A stretch of DNA of 64,000 nucleotides from Aureimonas altamirensis (GTDB taxonomy: Bacteria > Pseudomonadota > Alphaproteobacteria > Rhizobiales > Rhizobiaceae), in contig NZ_JAMQCO010000012.1 in the NCBI RefSeq assembly GCF_023702225.1, forward strand, positions 26,188 to 90,187. The letters are read 5' to 3'. The position numbers and the translations under genes are program-made. Of the stretch, positions 1 through 8,070 are shown piece by piece (the first letter of the stretch is position 1; each line of letters begins with the position of its first letter). The notes under the pieces are model-generated. The model worked only from the letters and a program-made list of their open reading frames with translations, did no database searches and was not told the DNA's origin.

Positions 1-493
1 CGCCGAGACCATGGCGGACGCGAAGGCCCGCCCATGTGTCCGGCATCACCTGCATCAACCCCATCGCGCCCGCCGACGATATGGCGCGCACGTCGCCCGC
101 GCTTTCGGCGCGCAGCACGGCGGCAATCCAGTGCTCGGGAAGACCGAAGCGCTGTGACGCTTCGGCAATATGATCGGCGTGAAGATCGACGGCGGCGGGA
201 CGAACAACGGGCGTCGATTGTGCGACCGCTTGTCCCGATCCGCCGCCAAGCCAGAGCGCGCCGATCACTGCGAGAACGACCCAACGCCATGCCGCCTTGT
301 CTCCGTCACGCCGCCAGCCTGCCGGCGTGCTCGCTGCGGTCAAGGGCAAGGCGCGAGCGCCGGCCGATGGCCGCCCCTGACCTTCGCTGCGCGCGCCGGC
401 CGTCCTGCGCCCGAGCGGGACGACGGGATGAGCCGGCTTGTTCGCGAACAACGGGATGAGGTTTCTGAGCGTGGGCATGGCGCTGGATCGCAT
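1..493 (-). CDS. Lytic transglycosylase, ICE transfer type (partial, C-terminus off window)
   Basis: Reading the minus strand gives an N-terminal region, a hydrophobic signal segment (WVVLAVIGALWL, then an AVAQ cleavage-like site) and the start of an SLT domain: RAESAGDVRAISSAGAMG followed by LMQVMPDTWAGL, with the catalytic Glu in RAES. Such enzymes cut peptidoglycan locally so that a conjugation channel can cross the wall. The gene sits 5 bases after the DUF736 gene in the same direction, as in other rhizobial ICE transfer operons. Two in-frame ATGs (493 and 478) are possible and neither has a strong ribosome site. The 3' end lies beyond base 1. Confidence 0.85.
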   Translation of the reverse strand, partial: MRSSAMPTLRNLIPLFANKPAHPVVPLGRRTAGARSEGQGRPSAGARALPLTAASTPAGWRRDGDKAAWRWVVLAVIGALWLGGGSGQAVAQSTPVVRPAAVDLHADHIAEASQRFGLPEHWIAAVLRAESAGDVRAISSAGAMGLMQVMPDTWAGLRVRHGLG

Positions 494-498
494 TGCAC

Positions 499-846
499 TC
501 ACGCCCGCTCGTCGCGCGGTTTCGGACGGTTCCAGTGCAGCGACCATGACGTGCCCGCGTCGTCGTCGCGGAACAGGTTGGCGCGGATCGGCTGCGGCCA
601 GCAAGGGTCGTCGATCAGCACGGAGAGATACTCGCCGGCCTTTTCGCCGGTGCGTTTCCACGCCGCGCCGATCTCCGGGCCGGTTTCGTTGCTCATGCCG
701 TCGAAGAGGTGAACGCGATAGTCTGGTGCGTTCTCCGCATCGGACGGTTCCGTCGCGACGATGATGATGTCCTGATGCAGGAGGAGCGTCCCGAAGTGTC
801 CGATGAAGCCGGTCTCGTCGCGCGCGAATTCGCCGATCTGGGGCAT
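499..846 (-). CDS. DUF736 family protein (first copy)
   Basis: This 115-residue protein begins MPQIGEFARDETGFIGHFGT and has the DUF736 pattern of a short beta-rich fold with a conserved GAAWKRTGEKAGEYLSV stretch. DUF736 proteins are found almost only on alphaproteobacterial plasmids and ICEs beside traF and repA-like genes; their biochemical role is not known. It lies between the traF gene and the lytic transglycosylase gene in what looks like one transfer operon. A second, diverged copy lies at 8814-9131. Confidence 0.85.
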   Translation of the reverse strand: MPQIGEFARDETGFIGHFGTLLLHQDIIIVATEPSDAENAPDYRVHLFDGMSNETGPEIGAAWKRTGEKAGEYLSVLIDDPCWPQPIRANLFRDDDAGTSWSLHWNRPKPRDERA

Positions 847-917
847 GTCAGTCTCCTTGGCGGTGGCGTTTGAAAAGGCCATCGGCGAGCACCGCTCCCG
901 CTGATGGAAAAGCGAAA

Positions 918-1463
918 TCAGTGCGTCGGCGCGCGCCACTCGTAGCGGCCGTCGCCCTCGGAATCGGTCCAGAGCGGCAGCGCCCGACCGATCATGGAAT
1001 CTGCGGGGATGGGTCCGAAGTAACGGCCGTCCAGGCTGTCTCGAACGTCCCAATTCATGAGGAAGAGTTCGCGGTCGCCGATGACGCGGCAGCCCTGCCA
1101 GACAGGCAGATCGCGGCCGAGACTGTCGTGCTCCAGCGCCTCGCCCATCTCCACGCCATCGACCGCGATCGTGCGGCCGGTGCGGCAAACCCGCTGTCCG
1201 GGCAGGCCGAGGACGCGCTTCAGGAGCGGCACGTCGCGCCCGACATAGCCGCGCTCGGCCATGAAGGCCGCGAGCGGTTCGGGCGGCATGATCGCGACCA
1301 GTTCGGGTACCTTGATCCGGTCGGCAGGCGCGACGGTGTAGAAGCCCACCGGCGCGCTCGCCGTGGCGTTCCAGATGAGTTTCGTGGGCGTCGGGATGAA
1401 CGCGGCGATGGCGACGCCCATCGCCGCGAAATACGTCACCATGACGTAGCCGAACCGCGTCAT
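918..1463 (-). CDS. traF: TraF-type S26 signal peptidase
   Basis: The 181-residue protein has one N-terminal membrane segment (about residues 5-25), then ASAPVGFY containing the catalytic Ser and LLKRVLGLPGQ containing the catalytic Lys of the S26 serine/lysine family, and a C-terminal MNWDVRDSLDGRYFGP box. TraF peptidases process conjugative pilin, in RP4 making the cyclic pilus subunit, and act at the inner membrane. The start overlaps the stop of the DUF2840 gene by 4 bases, which indicates translational coupling. Confidence 0.9.
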   Translation of the reverse strand: MTRFGYVMVTYFAAMGVAIAAFIPTPTKLIWNATASAPVGFYTVAPADRIKVPELVAIMPPEPLAAFMAERGYVGRDVPLLKRVLGLPGQRVCRTGRTIAVDGVEMGEALEHDSLGRDLPVWQGCRVIGDRELFLMNWDVRDSLDGRYFGPIPADSMIGRALPLWTDSEGDGRYEWRAPTH

Positions 1464-1978
1464 GGCTCGATCCTCCGGCGATGCAGCCAGGCCGCATGAC
1501 GCTCGGGCGTGTAGGCGTGCGGCTCCAATCCGGCGGTCAGCCGGTTATGGACATGCCGCCAATAGTCCGGCGCGGCGTCGGCCGGGTCGAGGCCGAGCGC
1601 TTCCACGGCGTCGATGACGGCGAGCGCCCGCTGCACCTTCGGCCAGCCGTCGAGGCGCAACAGGATTTCGCCGCCGGGGCGCACGAAGGGCAGCGTCTGG
1701 AACGGCTCGTCGCGACGAACCGCGCGCACGATGTCGATGCGCGAGATGATCGTGCCGTGCTCGCCTTTCGCCCAGCGGACGAAGGCGAAGACGCTCTCCG
1801 GCGCGAAGCCGACGATGGAGCGGCGGCGGTCGAGGATCTGTTCATAGCTCTTGCGGCCGAACCTGATCCAGTGCTCGATCTTCTGCTTCTGGAACGTCAG
1901 TTCGACCAGCGTGGTGAAGGCGGGCGGCTCGTTGGTCAGCGGACGGCCGTGCATCCAGCGCTGAGGGTGCCCGGTCAT
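1460..1978 (-). CDS. DUF2840 domain protein
   Basis: This 172-residue protein matches DUF2840 (TTLVELTFQKQKIEHWIRFG, then SVFAFVRWAKGEHGTIISRI). The family occurs in the same slot, between repA-like and traF genes, in many alphaproteobacterial ICEs and plasmids, and has no known activity. It overlaps both neighbours by 4 bases (1975-1978 and 1460-1463), so it is co-translated with them. No catalytic motif or membrane segment is evident. Confidence 0.85.
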   Translation of the reverse strand: MTGHPQRWMHGRPLTNEPPAFTTLVELTFQKQKIEHWIRFGRKSYEQILDRRRSIVGFAPESVFAFVRWAKGEHGTIISRIDIVRAVRRDEPFQTLPFVRPGGEILLRLDGWPKVQRALAVIDAVEALGLDPADAAPDYWRHVHNRLTAGLEPHAYTPERHAAWLHRRRIEP

Positions 1979-3003
1979 GGCGCACCTCGCCGGGTGGCAC
2001 CGGCACCACGGATCGCGTGCGCGCGCGTCAAAGAAGAAGAGTTAGATTCTTTGTTAGGTTCTTCTATAGAGTCCGGCGCGCGATTTGCGCCTAATGTCCC
2101 GATACTGTGCGCGCCTAATGTCCCGATGGGATTCACATGGTTATCCACAGGCACTGTGGATAGATTTTCGGGGAGGAAGCGCAGTAGTTCGCGCCCATCT
2201 TCCCATTCGGTTTGGAGCAGGTATCCGGGCAGCGACTGGCGGGCCACGATCCGCCGCAGGTCGAGCGCGAAGTCGGAAGGCCGGGCGAGGCTGCCGGATT
2301 TCTGATGGAGATGAGAAATCTCGAACGCCCAGCCGCCCGGCTGGTGGCCGGCGTGCTTGCGGGCGACGCGATAGAGCCAGCGCTCTATGCCGCCGGTCAG
2401 CCGGAAATAGGCCGGGTCGATGGTCAGCACCAGCGAGCGGTCTATGACGCTGTGATAGACCCATTCGGGCAGGACGAATTCCATGCCCTCGACACGCCCG
2501 GCGCGCGTGGTCATCTCTTCCCATTCGTTGATCCATGAGAACTGCCGCCGTCGCCAATGCTTGCCGTTGCGGATCGTGGTGGCGATGACGGTCGATTGCA
2601 GGCGCGCAAGCGCAGCCTTGAGCAACAGGTAATCCCGGTTGCCGGTGGATCGGCCGACAGCGCGCAGGAGTTGATAGGGCATAAAGCGGAAGAAGCGCGA
2701 CGTGGCGAAGCCGCTGTTCTCGGCCGCGACGATCTGGCTCGCGGCCCAAATCAGCACGTCCGCGTCCCATATGGTCGCCATGCCGTGCTCGGGCATGGCC
2801 AAGACGTGCACCTCTACGTCGGCGGTCCTGTAGAGGATGGGTTTCAGGCGCGGCCGCTTGCCCAGCGAGAAGAACGGCCGCTCCATCAGATCGCGCTGGT
2901 CGCGCGGCGGCGCATCGCCCGTCGCGACCACGAAGGGGTCGAGGTGGCTGCGTTCGCTGACCGCTTCGGACTGCGCGCGGATATGATCGTCGTCGCGCAG
3001 CAT
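1975..3003 (-). CDS. Replication initiator protein A-like (RepA)
   Basis: A 342-residue protein of the replication initiator A family: LDPFVVATGDAPPRDQRDLM, then MERPFFSLGKRPR, and winged-helix type segments such as RFFRFMPYQLLRAVGR. On ICEs of this type the gene stays next to traF whether or not the element replicates autonomously. The ATG at 3003 follows the stop of the upstream excisionase gene directly; an in-frame ATG at 3024 would overlap that gene by 20 bases. The C-terminal tail carries a duplicated IGTLGA peptide. The start is uncertain, the family assignment is firm. Confidence 0.85.
   Translation of the reverse strand: MLRDDDHIRAQSEAVSERSHLDPFVVATGDAPPRDQRDLMERPFFSLGKRPRLKPILYRTADVEVHVLAMPEHGMATIWDADVLIWAASQIVAAENSGFATSRFFRFMPYQLLRAVGRSTGNRDYLLLKAALARLQSTVIATTIRNGKHWRRRQFSWINEWEEMTTRAGRVEGMEFVLPEWVYHSVIDRSLVLTIDPAYFRLTGGIERWLYRVARKHAGHQPGGWAFEISHLHQKSGSLARPSDFALDLRRIVARQSLPGYLLQTEWEDGRELLRFLPENLSTVPVDNHVNPIGTLGAHSIGTLGANRAPDSIEEPNKESNSSSLTRAHAIRGAGATRRGAP
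2087..2127. repeat. Short tandem repeat inside the RepA-like gene
   Basis: GCGCCTAATGTCCCGAT occurs at 2087-2103 and again at 2111-2127, a 24-base period. It encodes two copies of an IGTLGA peptide near the C-terminus of the RepA-like protein. Confidence 0.8.
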
Positions 3004-3004
3004 C

Positions 3005-3274
3005 TTACAGCTCGTCCCGCTCATCGAGCGTCAGCGGACGCGCGGGAAAGACCGTGCCGGCGTTCTTGTCGCTCGTGGATTTACGGGCTCCGACAGCGGA
3101 CCACGATTCCAGATCGCGGACGGCGTAGAGGACGCGGCCGCCGATCTTGCGATAGATGGGGCCGGTCCCGTAGGTCCGATGTTTCTCAAGGGTGCGCAGG
3201 GAAATGCCGAGAAAGCGCGCGGCCTCCTTGGTGCGCAATAGGCGTGGTGGCAGGTCCGCGTTGCGTCTCGCCAT
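3005..3274 (-). CDS. AlpA/RdfS-like helix-turn-helix protein, probable excisionase
   Basis: An 89-residue protein with a MerR/AlpA-type helix-turn-helix: LLRTKEAARFLGISLRTLEKH, then a wing containing YRKIGGRVLYAVRDLESW. AlpA-like proteins act as recombination directionality factors (in ICEMlSymR7A, RdfS) and as activators. Its place at the head of the repA-traF-transglycosylase operon fits RdfS, which heads the transfer operon of the Mesorhizobium island and is switched on by FseA. An FseA-like gene lies 760 bases away. The excisionase role is inferred from fold and context. Confidence 0.75.
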   Translation of the reverse strand: MARRNADLPPRLLRTKEAARFLGISLRTLEKHRTYGTGPIYRKIGGRVLYAVRDLESWSAVGARKSTSDKNAGTVFPARPLTLDERDEL

Positions 3275-3518
3275 GGGGATTACCTCCGGTTCGTCAGACA
3301 GGCTGCTGTCGGGAGCGACAGCGGGCTGTGGCGAACGATGGCGAGCGACCGGCGGCCTGTAGCGTGCCGTATTTGCGCCTATGCGCTGGCGGCACCCCCC
3401 GGAAGGGCAAAAAACGAAGGGATTTCAGCGACTCATTGCTTGCCGCGCCGAATAGGCAACGACATTGCCGCGTGCTTCGGCTAAGAATGCAGGCAGAGCA
3501 GACGCGCTGCTTCGGGGC

Positions 3519-3653
3519 TTAGTAACCCCTGACTAGCGGTTGGTGTCACCGAGACGGCACCACACACCTCGAACCTTATGGTCGGGGGGCCCATGGCGCA
3601 TGTCCAGGGCTTCTCGCCTAAAGGTCATGGGGCCGTCTAGTCACGGTTACTAA
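3519..3653. repeat. Inverted repeat pair between rdfS-like and qseM-like genes (candidate operators)
   Basis: TTAGTAACCCCTGACTAG (3519-3536) and CTAGTCACGGTTACTAA (3637-3653) are inverted copies differing by one base and a one-base gap, 100 bases apart. They lie in the 459-base divergent intergenic region (3275-3733), which holds no convincing gene. The pair would suit a regulator controlling both promoters, as QseC does at qseM in ICEMlSymR7A, but no qseC-like gene is visible in the window. Confidence 0.5.
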
Positions 3654-3733
3654 CCCCCCGATCACCAGGTCAGAGGGGCCATTTGCGGGGGCGCACCGCA
3701 AGCCAGGCCCTTCCGGGAAGAAGGGGAATGACG

Positions 3734-4021
3734 ATGCGAAAGCCCATCGATCTCGATCCCGACGTGGACGATCTCGCGCCCACGGGAAACGCCATCACGC
3801 CCTATGATGAACAGCACCATGTGACCTATCTGCGCCTTCTGGACGCCAAGGCGGATGGCGCGGACTGGAAGGAAGTCGCGCACATCGTTCTGCACCGTGA
3901 TCCGGTTGGCGATGAAGCCCGGACGCGGCGGTGTTGGGAAAGTCACCTCGCGCGTGCTGAATGGTTTTCCCGCGCGGGCTACAAGCTGATTCTGGAAGAG
4001 GCGGCAGCGAACGAACGATGA
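3734..4021 (+). CDS. QseM-like DUF2285 protein, probable antiactivator
   Basis: A 95-residue protein that is essentially one DUF2285 domain: PYDEQHHVTYLRLLDAKADG, then DWKEVAHIVL and RCWESHLARAEWFSRAGYKL. The layout matches the C-terminal domain of the FseA-like protein that is convergent 12 bases away. DUF2285 is a helix-turn-helix variant used both in the excision activator FseA and in the small antiactivator QseM, which binds TraR and FseA. Size and single-domain form point to QseM, but activity is inferred. The ATG at 3734 has AAGGGG at a workable distance; the ATG at 3728 is too close to it. Confidence 0.7.
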   Translation: MRKPIDLDPDVDDLAPTGNAITPYDEQHHVTYLRLLDAKADGADWKEVAHIVLHRDPVGDEARTRRCWESHLARAEWFSRAGYKLILEEAAANER

Positions 4022-4033
4022 GCGAGAAGCCGG

Positions 4034-4817
4034 TCAAGACTTGCCGCGTTTGATCGGATAATGCAGCAGCAGGCGATAGCCGCCGTGCATCATCTGAAGG
4101 CCGTGGGCGACGAGGCGGCGAGCCTTGTTCTTGCGCGGATCGCTCTCGAAGTCCTCTTTGGTGCCGCGAAAGCCTAGCAGCACTTCGGCTATTGTCCGGT
4201 AGCTTTCGCCGCGCAGTTTGGCGTCGAGCGCGCGCAGGGACAGGATGTGCCATTGCCGGAGCTGGCCGGGCAGCTTCCCGAAGGGCGGTCCCGGCGAGCG
4301 CCCTTCGACCGACCGCAAGAAGCGGCGGGCGGCGTGCGAGCGCAAGTCTATGAACGCATCGAGGGGCACTCTGGCGACATAGAGGGTTGTCGTGTCCGGT
4401 GTGGCGTTCGGCAGCCAGAATTGATGCGCGACGCCATTGGCCTGCCAGATGCCGTGCCAGCCATCGGCGGCATGGCGCAGGTCGAGACCGTCAAGGCGGG
4501 CGAGCGAGATGACGGGTTCGGTCTCGTCGGTCTCGTTCTCTACGGGTGACAGGATGACGGCCTGCGGCTGGAGCCGTGGCGACCAGAACAGAGGCTGGCT
4601 GTCAGAAGGCGCATCGGGATCGTGCGGGAAATCGCAAACCCCAGCGCTGTACGAATGAGTCCAGCTGCTCGGCATCCGGTCGTGCGATCCGGGTGATCGA
4701 CTGGAAGTCATCACGGTATCCGCCGTGGCGACGGAGGTATTCCCAGGCAAGGCCGGCCGCCACGATCTTGTTGGCGTGTCTGTATGCTGCCGGCGCGCGC
4801 CAGTCGATGCTGAGCAT
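4034..4817 (-). CDS. FseA-like excision activator, two frames joined by predicted +1 frameshift
   Basis: Frame 0 (ATG 4817, stop 4602) encodes 71 residues with the N-terminal domain typical of these regulators (AGLAWEYLRRHGGYRDDF, then FVQRWGLRF). From the same point the +1 frame stays open to 4034 and encodes a DUF2285 domain (LRQWHILSLRALDAKLRGES, then LVAHGLQMMHGGYRLLLHYP). Joined at TTT (4631-4629) by a slip to TTC the product is about 260 residues and reads RWGLRF-PHDPDAP, matching single-frame relatives. ICEMlSymR7A msi172/msi171 make FseA in exactly this way, by +1 slippage of tRNA-Phe from UUU to UUC. The ATG has a GAGAGGTGA ribosome site. It is likely the activator of the rdfS-like operon. 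Confidence 0.8.
4626..4634 (-). promoter_or_regulatory. Predicted +1 programmed frameshift site CGA-TTT-CCC
   Basis: On the minus strand frame 0 reads CGA TTT CCC GCA and meets TGA eight codons later at 4604-4602. A one-base forward slip at TTT re-pairs tRNA-Phe on TTC, after which CCG CAC GAT continues the open DUF2285 frame. The site falls inside the conserved WGLRFP motif, as described for msi172. Confidence 0.75.
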
Positions 4818-5025
4818 GGCGTCACCTCTCTTTGCCGGGCAGCAAGAGGAACGCCCGGATAGAGAGTGTCAGCAACTGTCGCGACTGGAAACAGGCAGGA
4901 TGATGCGACTCGTTGTTCGCAATGCCAGCACAATTATAGTTACTCAAATCTTAATGATGTTTCCGTGATTCTGCGAGCTGGGCATAGCCCGGCGAGCGTC
5001 GGCCGTGTTGCGGGCATGACCGCAC

Positions 5026-5051
5026 CGCCGATCCGCACCGCCGGATCGGCG
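5026..5051. terminator. GC-rich stem-loop followed by A/T tract
   Basis: CGCCGATCCG (5026-5035) pairs with CGGATCGGCG (5042-5051) around a 6-base loop and is followed by AAAATTTTT. It lies in the 302-base gap between the FseA-like start (4817) and the DUF932 stop (5120). Apart from this hairpin and the next, nothing else was seen in that gap; the FseA-like promoter must lie there. Confidence 0.4.
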
Positions 5052-5078
5052 AAAATTTTTGGCAACCTGAGAACCTGA

Positions 5079-5114
5079 AATGCCATAGAGCCGGGGAACC
5101 GGCTCTATGGCATT
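5079..5114 (-). terminator. Perfect 16-bp stem-loop, probable terminator of the DUF932 gene
   Basis: AATGCCATAGAGCCGG (5079-5094), loop GGAA, then its exact complement (5099-5114). It begins 5 bases past the DUF932 stop codon. There is no long T tract, so it may act as a terminator or as an mRNA 3' stabiliser. Confidence 0.6.
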
Positions 5115-5119
5115 GGCGG

Positions 5120-5965
5120 TCATTTCGCCTTGAGGCGCTGCATTCCCTCGGCCAACGTCCAGAGGGCGCGATTGAGGGTCACGTTCTGGTCGATGCCGTT
5201 GATAGGGCGGGTCTGGCTGCGCCGGATGCGGCCTTCGGCGTTGCGCCGCTGTCCGTGCAGACCGCCGCGTATCATGTTCTCCTGAATGGTGTTGTAGGTC
5301 ATCCAGAGGCTTTGCCCGGCATCCTCGCGGCGGCGCGGCTGAATGATCTGGTCTGGACGGACGGGGCTTTCTTCCTCGCCATAGCGGGCGATAAGGCTTG
5401 CCTCTGCCAGCAAGCGGCGCTCATCTTCACCAAGCTGGATTTCCTTCATGGTCTCGCTGGCGTCGATCAGCCGGGGGAAGTCCTCGGCGACGGTATAGAC
5501 GCCTTCGATAATGTCATGCTGGATATTGCCCTTGTGGGGAACGCGAACGTCCTCGAACCGCTCTCCCGCCACAAGGCTGTTGGTGCAGACGAAACGCAGC
5601 ATCCCGGCGAACATCTGGTAGCTGCTGGTTCCGTCATGCGAATTGACGATGATAACTTCCGCCGCCTCCTGCTTGCCGATGCCGTCATCCCGGCGCAGGC
5701 GCAGCATGTGCTTGGCGTGGCCGTGGCGGCTGCCGTCACGCGGAACCGACTGGACGGCGAAGAACGGGAACCATCCTTCCCGGCGCAGCCCTTCCACGAT
5801 GTCGATGGTGGGAACGTAGACGTAACGCTCGGACCGGCTGTCGTGGGCCTCTCCGGCAAAGATCGACGGGACGTGCCGGTAAAGCGCCTCGTTGTCGAGG
5901 GCCTCGCGCCCGCTGATCTGGTGAGCATTGCGGCCGAACCGGGTGGCAAGGTGATGATAGGTCAT
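5120..5965 (-). CDS. DUF932 family protein, ICE/plasmid accessory
   Basis: A 281-residue protein with the DUF932 pattern: LDNEALYRHVPSIFAGEAHD, then YVYVPTIDIVEGLRREGWFP, HMLRLRR and VIIVNSHDGTSSYQMFAGML. DUF932 proteins occur on phages, plasmids and ICEs; several are phage-like or single-strand annealing related, but no function is firmly established. The ATG at 5965 gives the usual N-terminus MTYHHLATRFG. No signal peptide or membrane segment. It stands alone, ending in a strong hairpin, with 411 bases upstream before bioB. Confidence 0.8.
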   Translation of the reverse strand: MTYHHLATRFGRNAHQISGREALDNEALYRHVPSIFAGEAHDSRSERYVYVPTIDIVEGLRREGWFPFFAVQSVPRDGSRHGHAKHMLRLRRDDGIGKQEAAEVIIVNSHDGTSSYQMFAGMLRFVCTNSLVAGERFEDVRVPHKGNIQHDIIEGVYTVAEDFPRLIDASETMKEIQLGEDERRLLAEASLIARYGEEESPVRPDQIIQPRRREDAGQSLWMTYNTIQENMIRGGLHGQRRNAEGRIRRSQTRPINGIDQNVTLNRALWTLAEGMQRLKAK

Positions 5966-6376
5966 AGTCCTGTCTCCTATTGGCTTGGGTTGGAGCGCAG
6001 CGCTGCGCTGCAACCCTGGCCGTCGCCGAGGCCGGGTGTGCAAACGGAGGGAGGCTTCGCGGGGAACCGGCTGCACGGAGCGCGGAACGCGCGGAGGAAG
6101 CTGGGCGGAAGCCTCTCGAAGTGCGCCGAGGGCTGGCCCTAAGCACTCCGCCCGGCCACAGCGGAGCGAAGGCCGGGGAGATAGATGGGATCAGGATAAA
6201 GGAGACGGGAAAGCTGGAAGTTCAGGCATCCTGATCGCCGTACGACTTCGTTGCAAATTCTGGGCGAGTACATGCGCAAGCGCCCCAACTGCGGGCGAGT
6301 CACCCTGATGCTAGCGTCAGGGTGACGATGCTGCCGGCGTCTTAGGGGCGCGTCGATCCGCTGGAGCGGATACGGG
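5966..6376. other. Intergenic stretch without a recognisable gene
   Basis: The 411 bases between the DUF932 start and the bioB stop contain only GC-rich frames without recognisable domains. The stretch must hold the promoter of the DUF932 gene and may hold the bioB terminator; the repeat TGATGCTAGCGTCA-like sequence near 6306-6325 could form a small hairpin. Confidence 0.4.
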
Positions 6377-7363
6377 TCAAGCGGCAGACGCGGACATGCT
6401 GGCGCGCTCCGGCTCCCCGATCGCAGCAAACAGTTCGGCATCCTGGCCGATCCCGGCATTCGGCGTGGTGAGCAGCGTGTCACCGTAGAAGACCGAGTTC
6501 GCGCCCGCCACGAGACAAAGGATCTGCGCCTCGCGGTTGAGGGAGGAGCGTCCGGCGGAAAGCCGCACGGTCGAGGCCGGCATGACGAGGCGGGTGGTCG
6601 CCACCATCCGCACCAGTTCCAGCGTATCGACGCGCGGCCGGTTGGCCAGTGGCGTGCCTTCGACAGGGACGAGTGCGTTGATCGGCACGCTTTCGGGATG
6701 GGGGTCCATTCCCGCCAGAACGTGCAGCATGGAGGCTCTGTCGCGTATCGATTCACCCATGCCGATGATGCCGCCGCAGCACAGGTCTATGCCGAAGGAG
6801 CGCACTGTGGCGAGCGTGTCCAGCCGGTCCTCATAGGTGCGGGTGGTGATGATCCGGCCGTAGAACTCGGGGCTGGTATCGAGGTTGTGGTTGTAGGCCG
6901 TGAGGCCGGCGGCTGCGAGCCGTTCGGCCTGATGCGGTTTCAGCATACCGAGCGTGACGCAGGCTTCCATGTCGAGGGCGCGGACGCCCTCGACCATCGC
7001 GATCACGGCATCGAACTCCCGGCCGTCGCGAACCTGCCGCCACGCCGCGCCCATGCAGAAACGTTCGGCTCCCGCCGCCTTGGCGGTCGCCGCCATTGCG
7101 ATCACCTTTGCCGAGTCCATCAGCCGGTCACGGGTCAGATCGACCTCACGGTGATGGGCAGACTGCGGGCAGTAGGCGCAGTTCTCAGGGCATCCGCCTG
7201 TCTTGATCGACAGAAGGCTTGCCTTCTGGACCTTGTTCGGGTCGTGGCGCTGGCGATGGACGGCGTTGGCACGACCGACCAGCTCAAGCAACGGAAGCTC
7301 ATGGAGGGCGACGATCTGGTCGATTGTCCAGTCGTGCCGGATTTCCCCATCGGCCGCACTCAT
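6377..7363 (-). CDS. bioB: Biotin synthase
   Basis: Radical-SAM enzyme that inserts sulfur into dethiobiotin, the last step of biotin synthesis. The 328-residue protein shows the [11 protein letters not shown] motif, whose three cysteines bind the SAM [4Fe-4S] cluster, and later family motifs [12 protein letters not shown] and [11 protein letters not shown]. Its ATG overlaps the bioY stop (7360-7363), so the order is bioY-bioB, controlled by the BioR box upstream of bioY. No other biotin synthesis gene (bioF, D, A) is nearby. Carriage inside accessory DNA suggests transferred scavenging and finishing functions. Confidence 0.96.
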   Translation of the reverse strand: MSAADGEIRHDWTIDQIVALHELPLLELVGRANAVHRQRHDPNKVQKASLLSIKTGGCPENCAYCPQSAHHREVDLTRDRLMDSAKVIAMAATAKAAGAERFCMGAAWRQVRDGREFDAVIAMVEGVRALDMEACVTLGMLKPHQAERLAAAGLTAYNHNLDTSPEFYGRIITTRTYEDRLDTLATVRSFGIDLCCGGIIGMGESIRDRASMLHVLAGMDPHPESVPINALVPVEGTPLANRPRVDTLELVRMVATTRLVMPASTVRLSAGRSSLNREAQILCLVAGANSVFYGDTLLTTPNAGIGQDAELFAAIGEPERASMSASAA

Positions 7364-7935
7364 TCGGCTTTGCCCCGAAAGCGGGCAAAGGACGCCGGCA
7401 GCGCCATGCTGCCAGCGGCCACGACACCGATCTTGACCAGATCGCCCAGGAGGAAGGGCAGGACGCCGACAGCGAGAAGCTGACCCACTGGAACATAGAC
7501 GGCAAGCCACGCCATGCCGATGGCATAGATCGGCACCATTCCGGCAAGCATTGCGCCGACACGTCCGAGCGTGCCCTTGCCGACCGCCAGCGCTCCGACC
7601 AGCCATGACGCGACAAGGTAGCCCAAGAGATAGCCGCCGGTCGGGCCGACCATGTAGGCAAGGCCGACGCCGCGTTCAGGGGAACCGGAGAACACCGGAA
7701 GGCCGACAGCGCCGGCCGCCAGATAGGCAATGAAGATCGAGACGGCGATGCGCGGCCCGAACGCCACGGCGAAGGCCATGACGGCCATCGTGTGCAGGGT
7801 CATCGGCACCGGCCAGAAGGGAATCTGCACCTTGGCCGCCAAGGTCATCAGCGCCGTGCCTGCAATGATGGTCAACGCTGTTCGCGCCGGCAGCGCAAAT
7901 CGGGTTTCGATAGGTCTCGTGGCGGCATTGCTCAT
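7360..7935 (-). CDS. bioY: Biotin transporter BioY
   Basis: A 191-residue integral membrane protein of the BioY (ECF S-component) family, with about six hydrophobic segments and the family motif region [15 protein letters not shown] following YMVGPT. BioY takes up biotin, alone or with an ECF energising module; no bioM or bioN is visible here. First gene of a bioY-bioB operon, with a BioR box 24-33 bases upstream of its ATG. Confidence 0.93.
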   Translation of the reverse strand: MSNAATRPIETRFALPARTALTIIAGTALMTLAAKVQIPFWPVPMTLHTMAVMAFAVAFGPRIAVSIFIAYLAAGAVGLPVFSGSPERGVGLAYMVGPTGGYLLGYLVASWLVGALAVGKGTLGRVGAMLAGMVPIYAIGMAWLAVYVPVGQLLAVGVLPFLLGDLVKIGVVAAGSMALPASFARFRGKAE

Positions 7936-7958
7936 ACTGTCTCTCCTTCAGCGTCGAA

Positions 7959-7968
7959 TTATAGATAA
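7959..7968. promoter_or_regulatory. BioR box upstream of bioY-bioB
   Basis: TTATAGATAA matches the alphaproteobacterial BioR operator consensus TTATMKATAA exactly and lies just upstream of bioY. The same ten bases occur before bioR, which supports a shared repressor. Confidence 0.88.
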
Positions 7969-8070
7969 TCTAAAGAATCTATCGCTAAAGGAATCCACAG
8001 AAGTATGATCATGGCAATAGCCATGCGCTCGACACCATTTCTGGTCGGGAGCAGAACGAACCGCGTTCGC

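Noticed and set aside
1975-3003. Evidence that the region is a replicating plasmid
   Set aside because: RepA-like genes sit in this operon in chromosomal ICEs as well, no iterons or partition genes are visible, and chromosomal genes continue on the right.
4602-4817. FseA-like gene as a simple frameshift pseudogene
   Set aside because: The frame change falls exactly at TTT-C within the conserved motif where a +1 slip is known, and both frames are otherwise intact.
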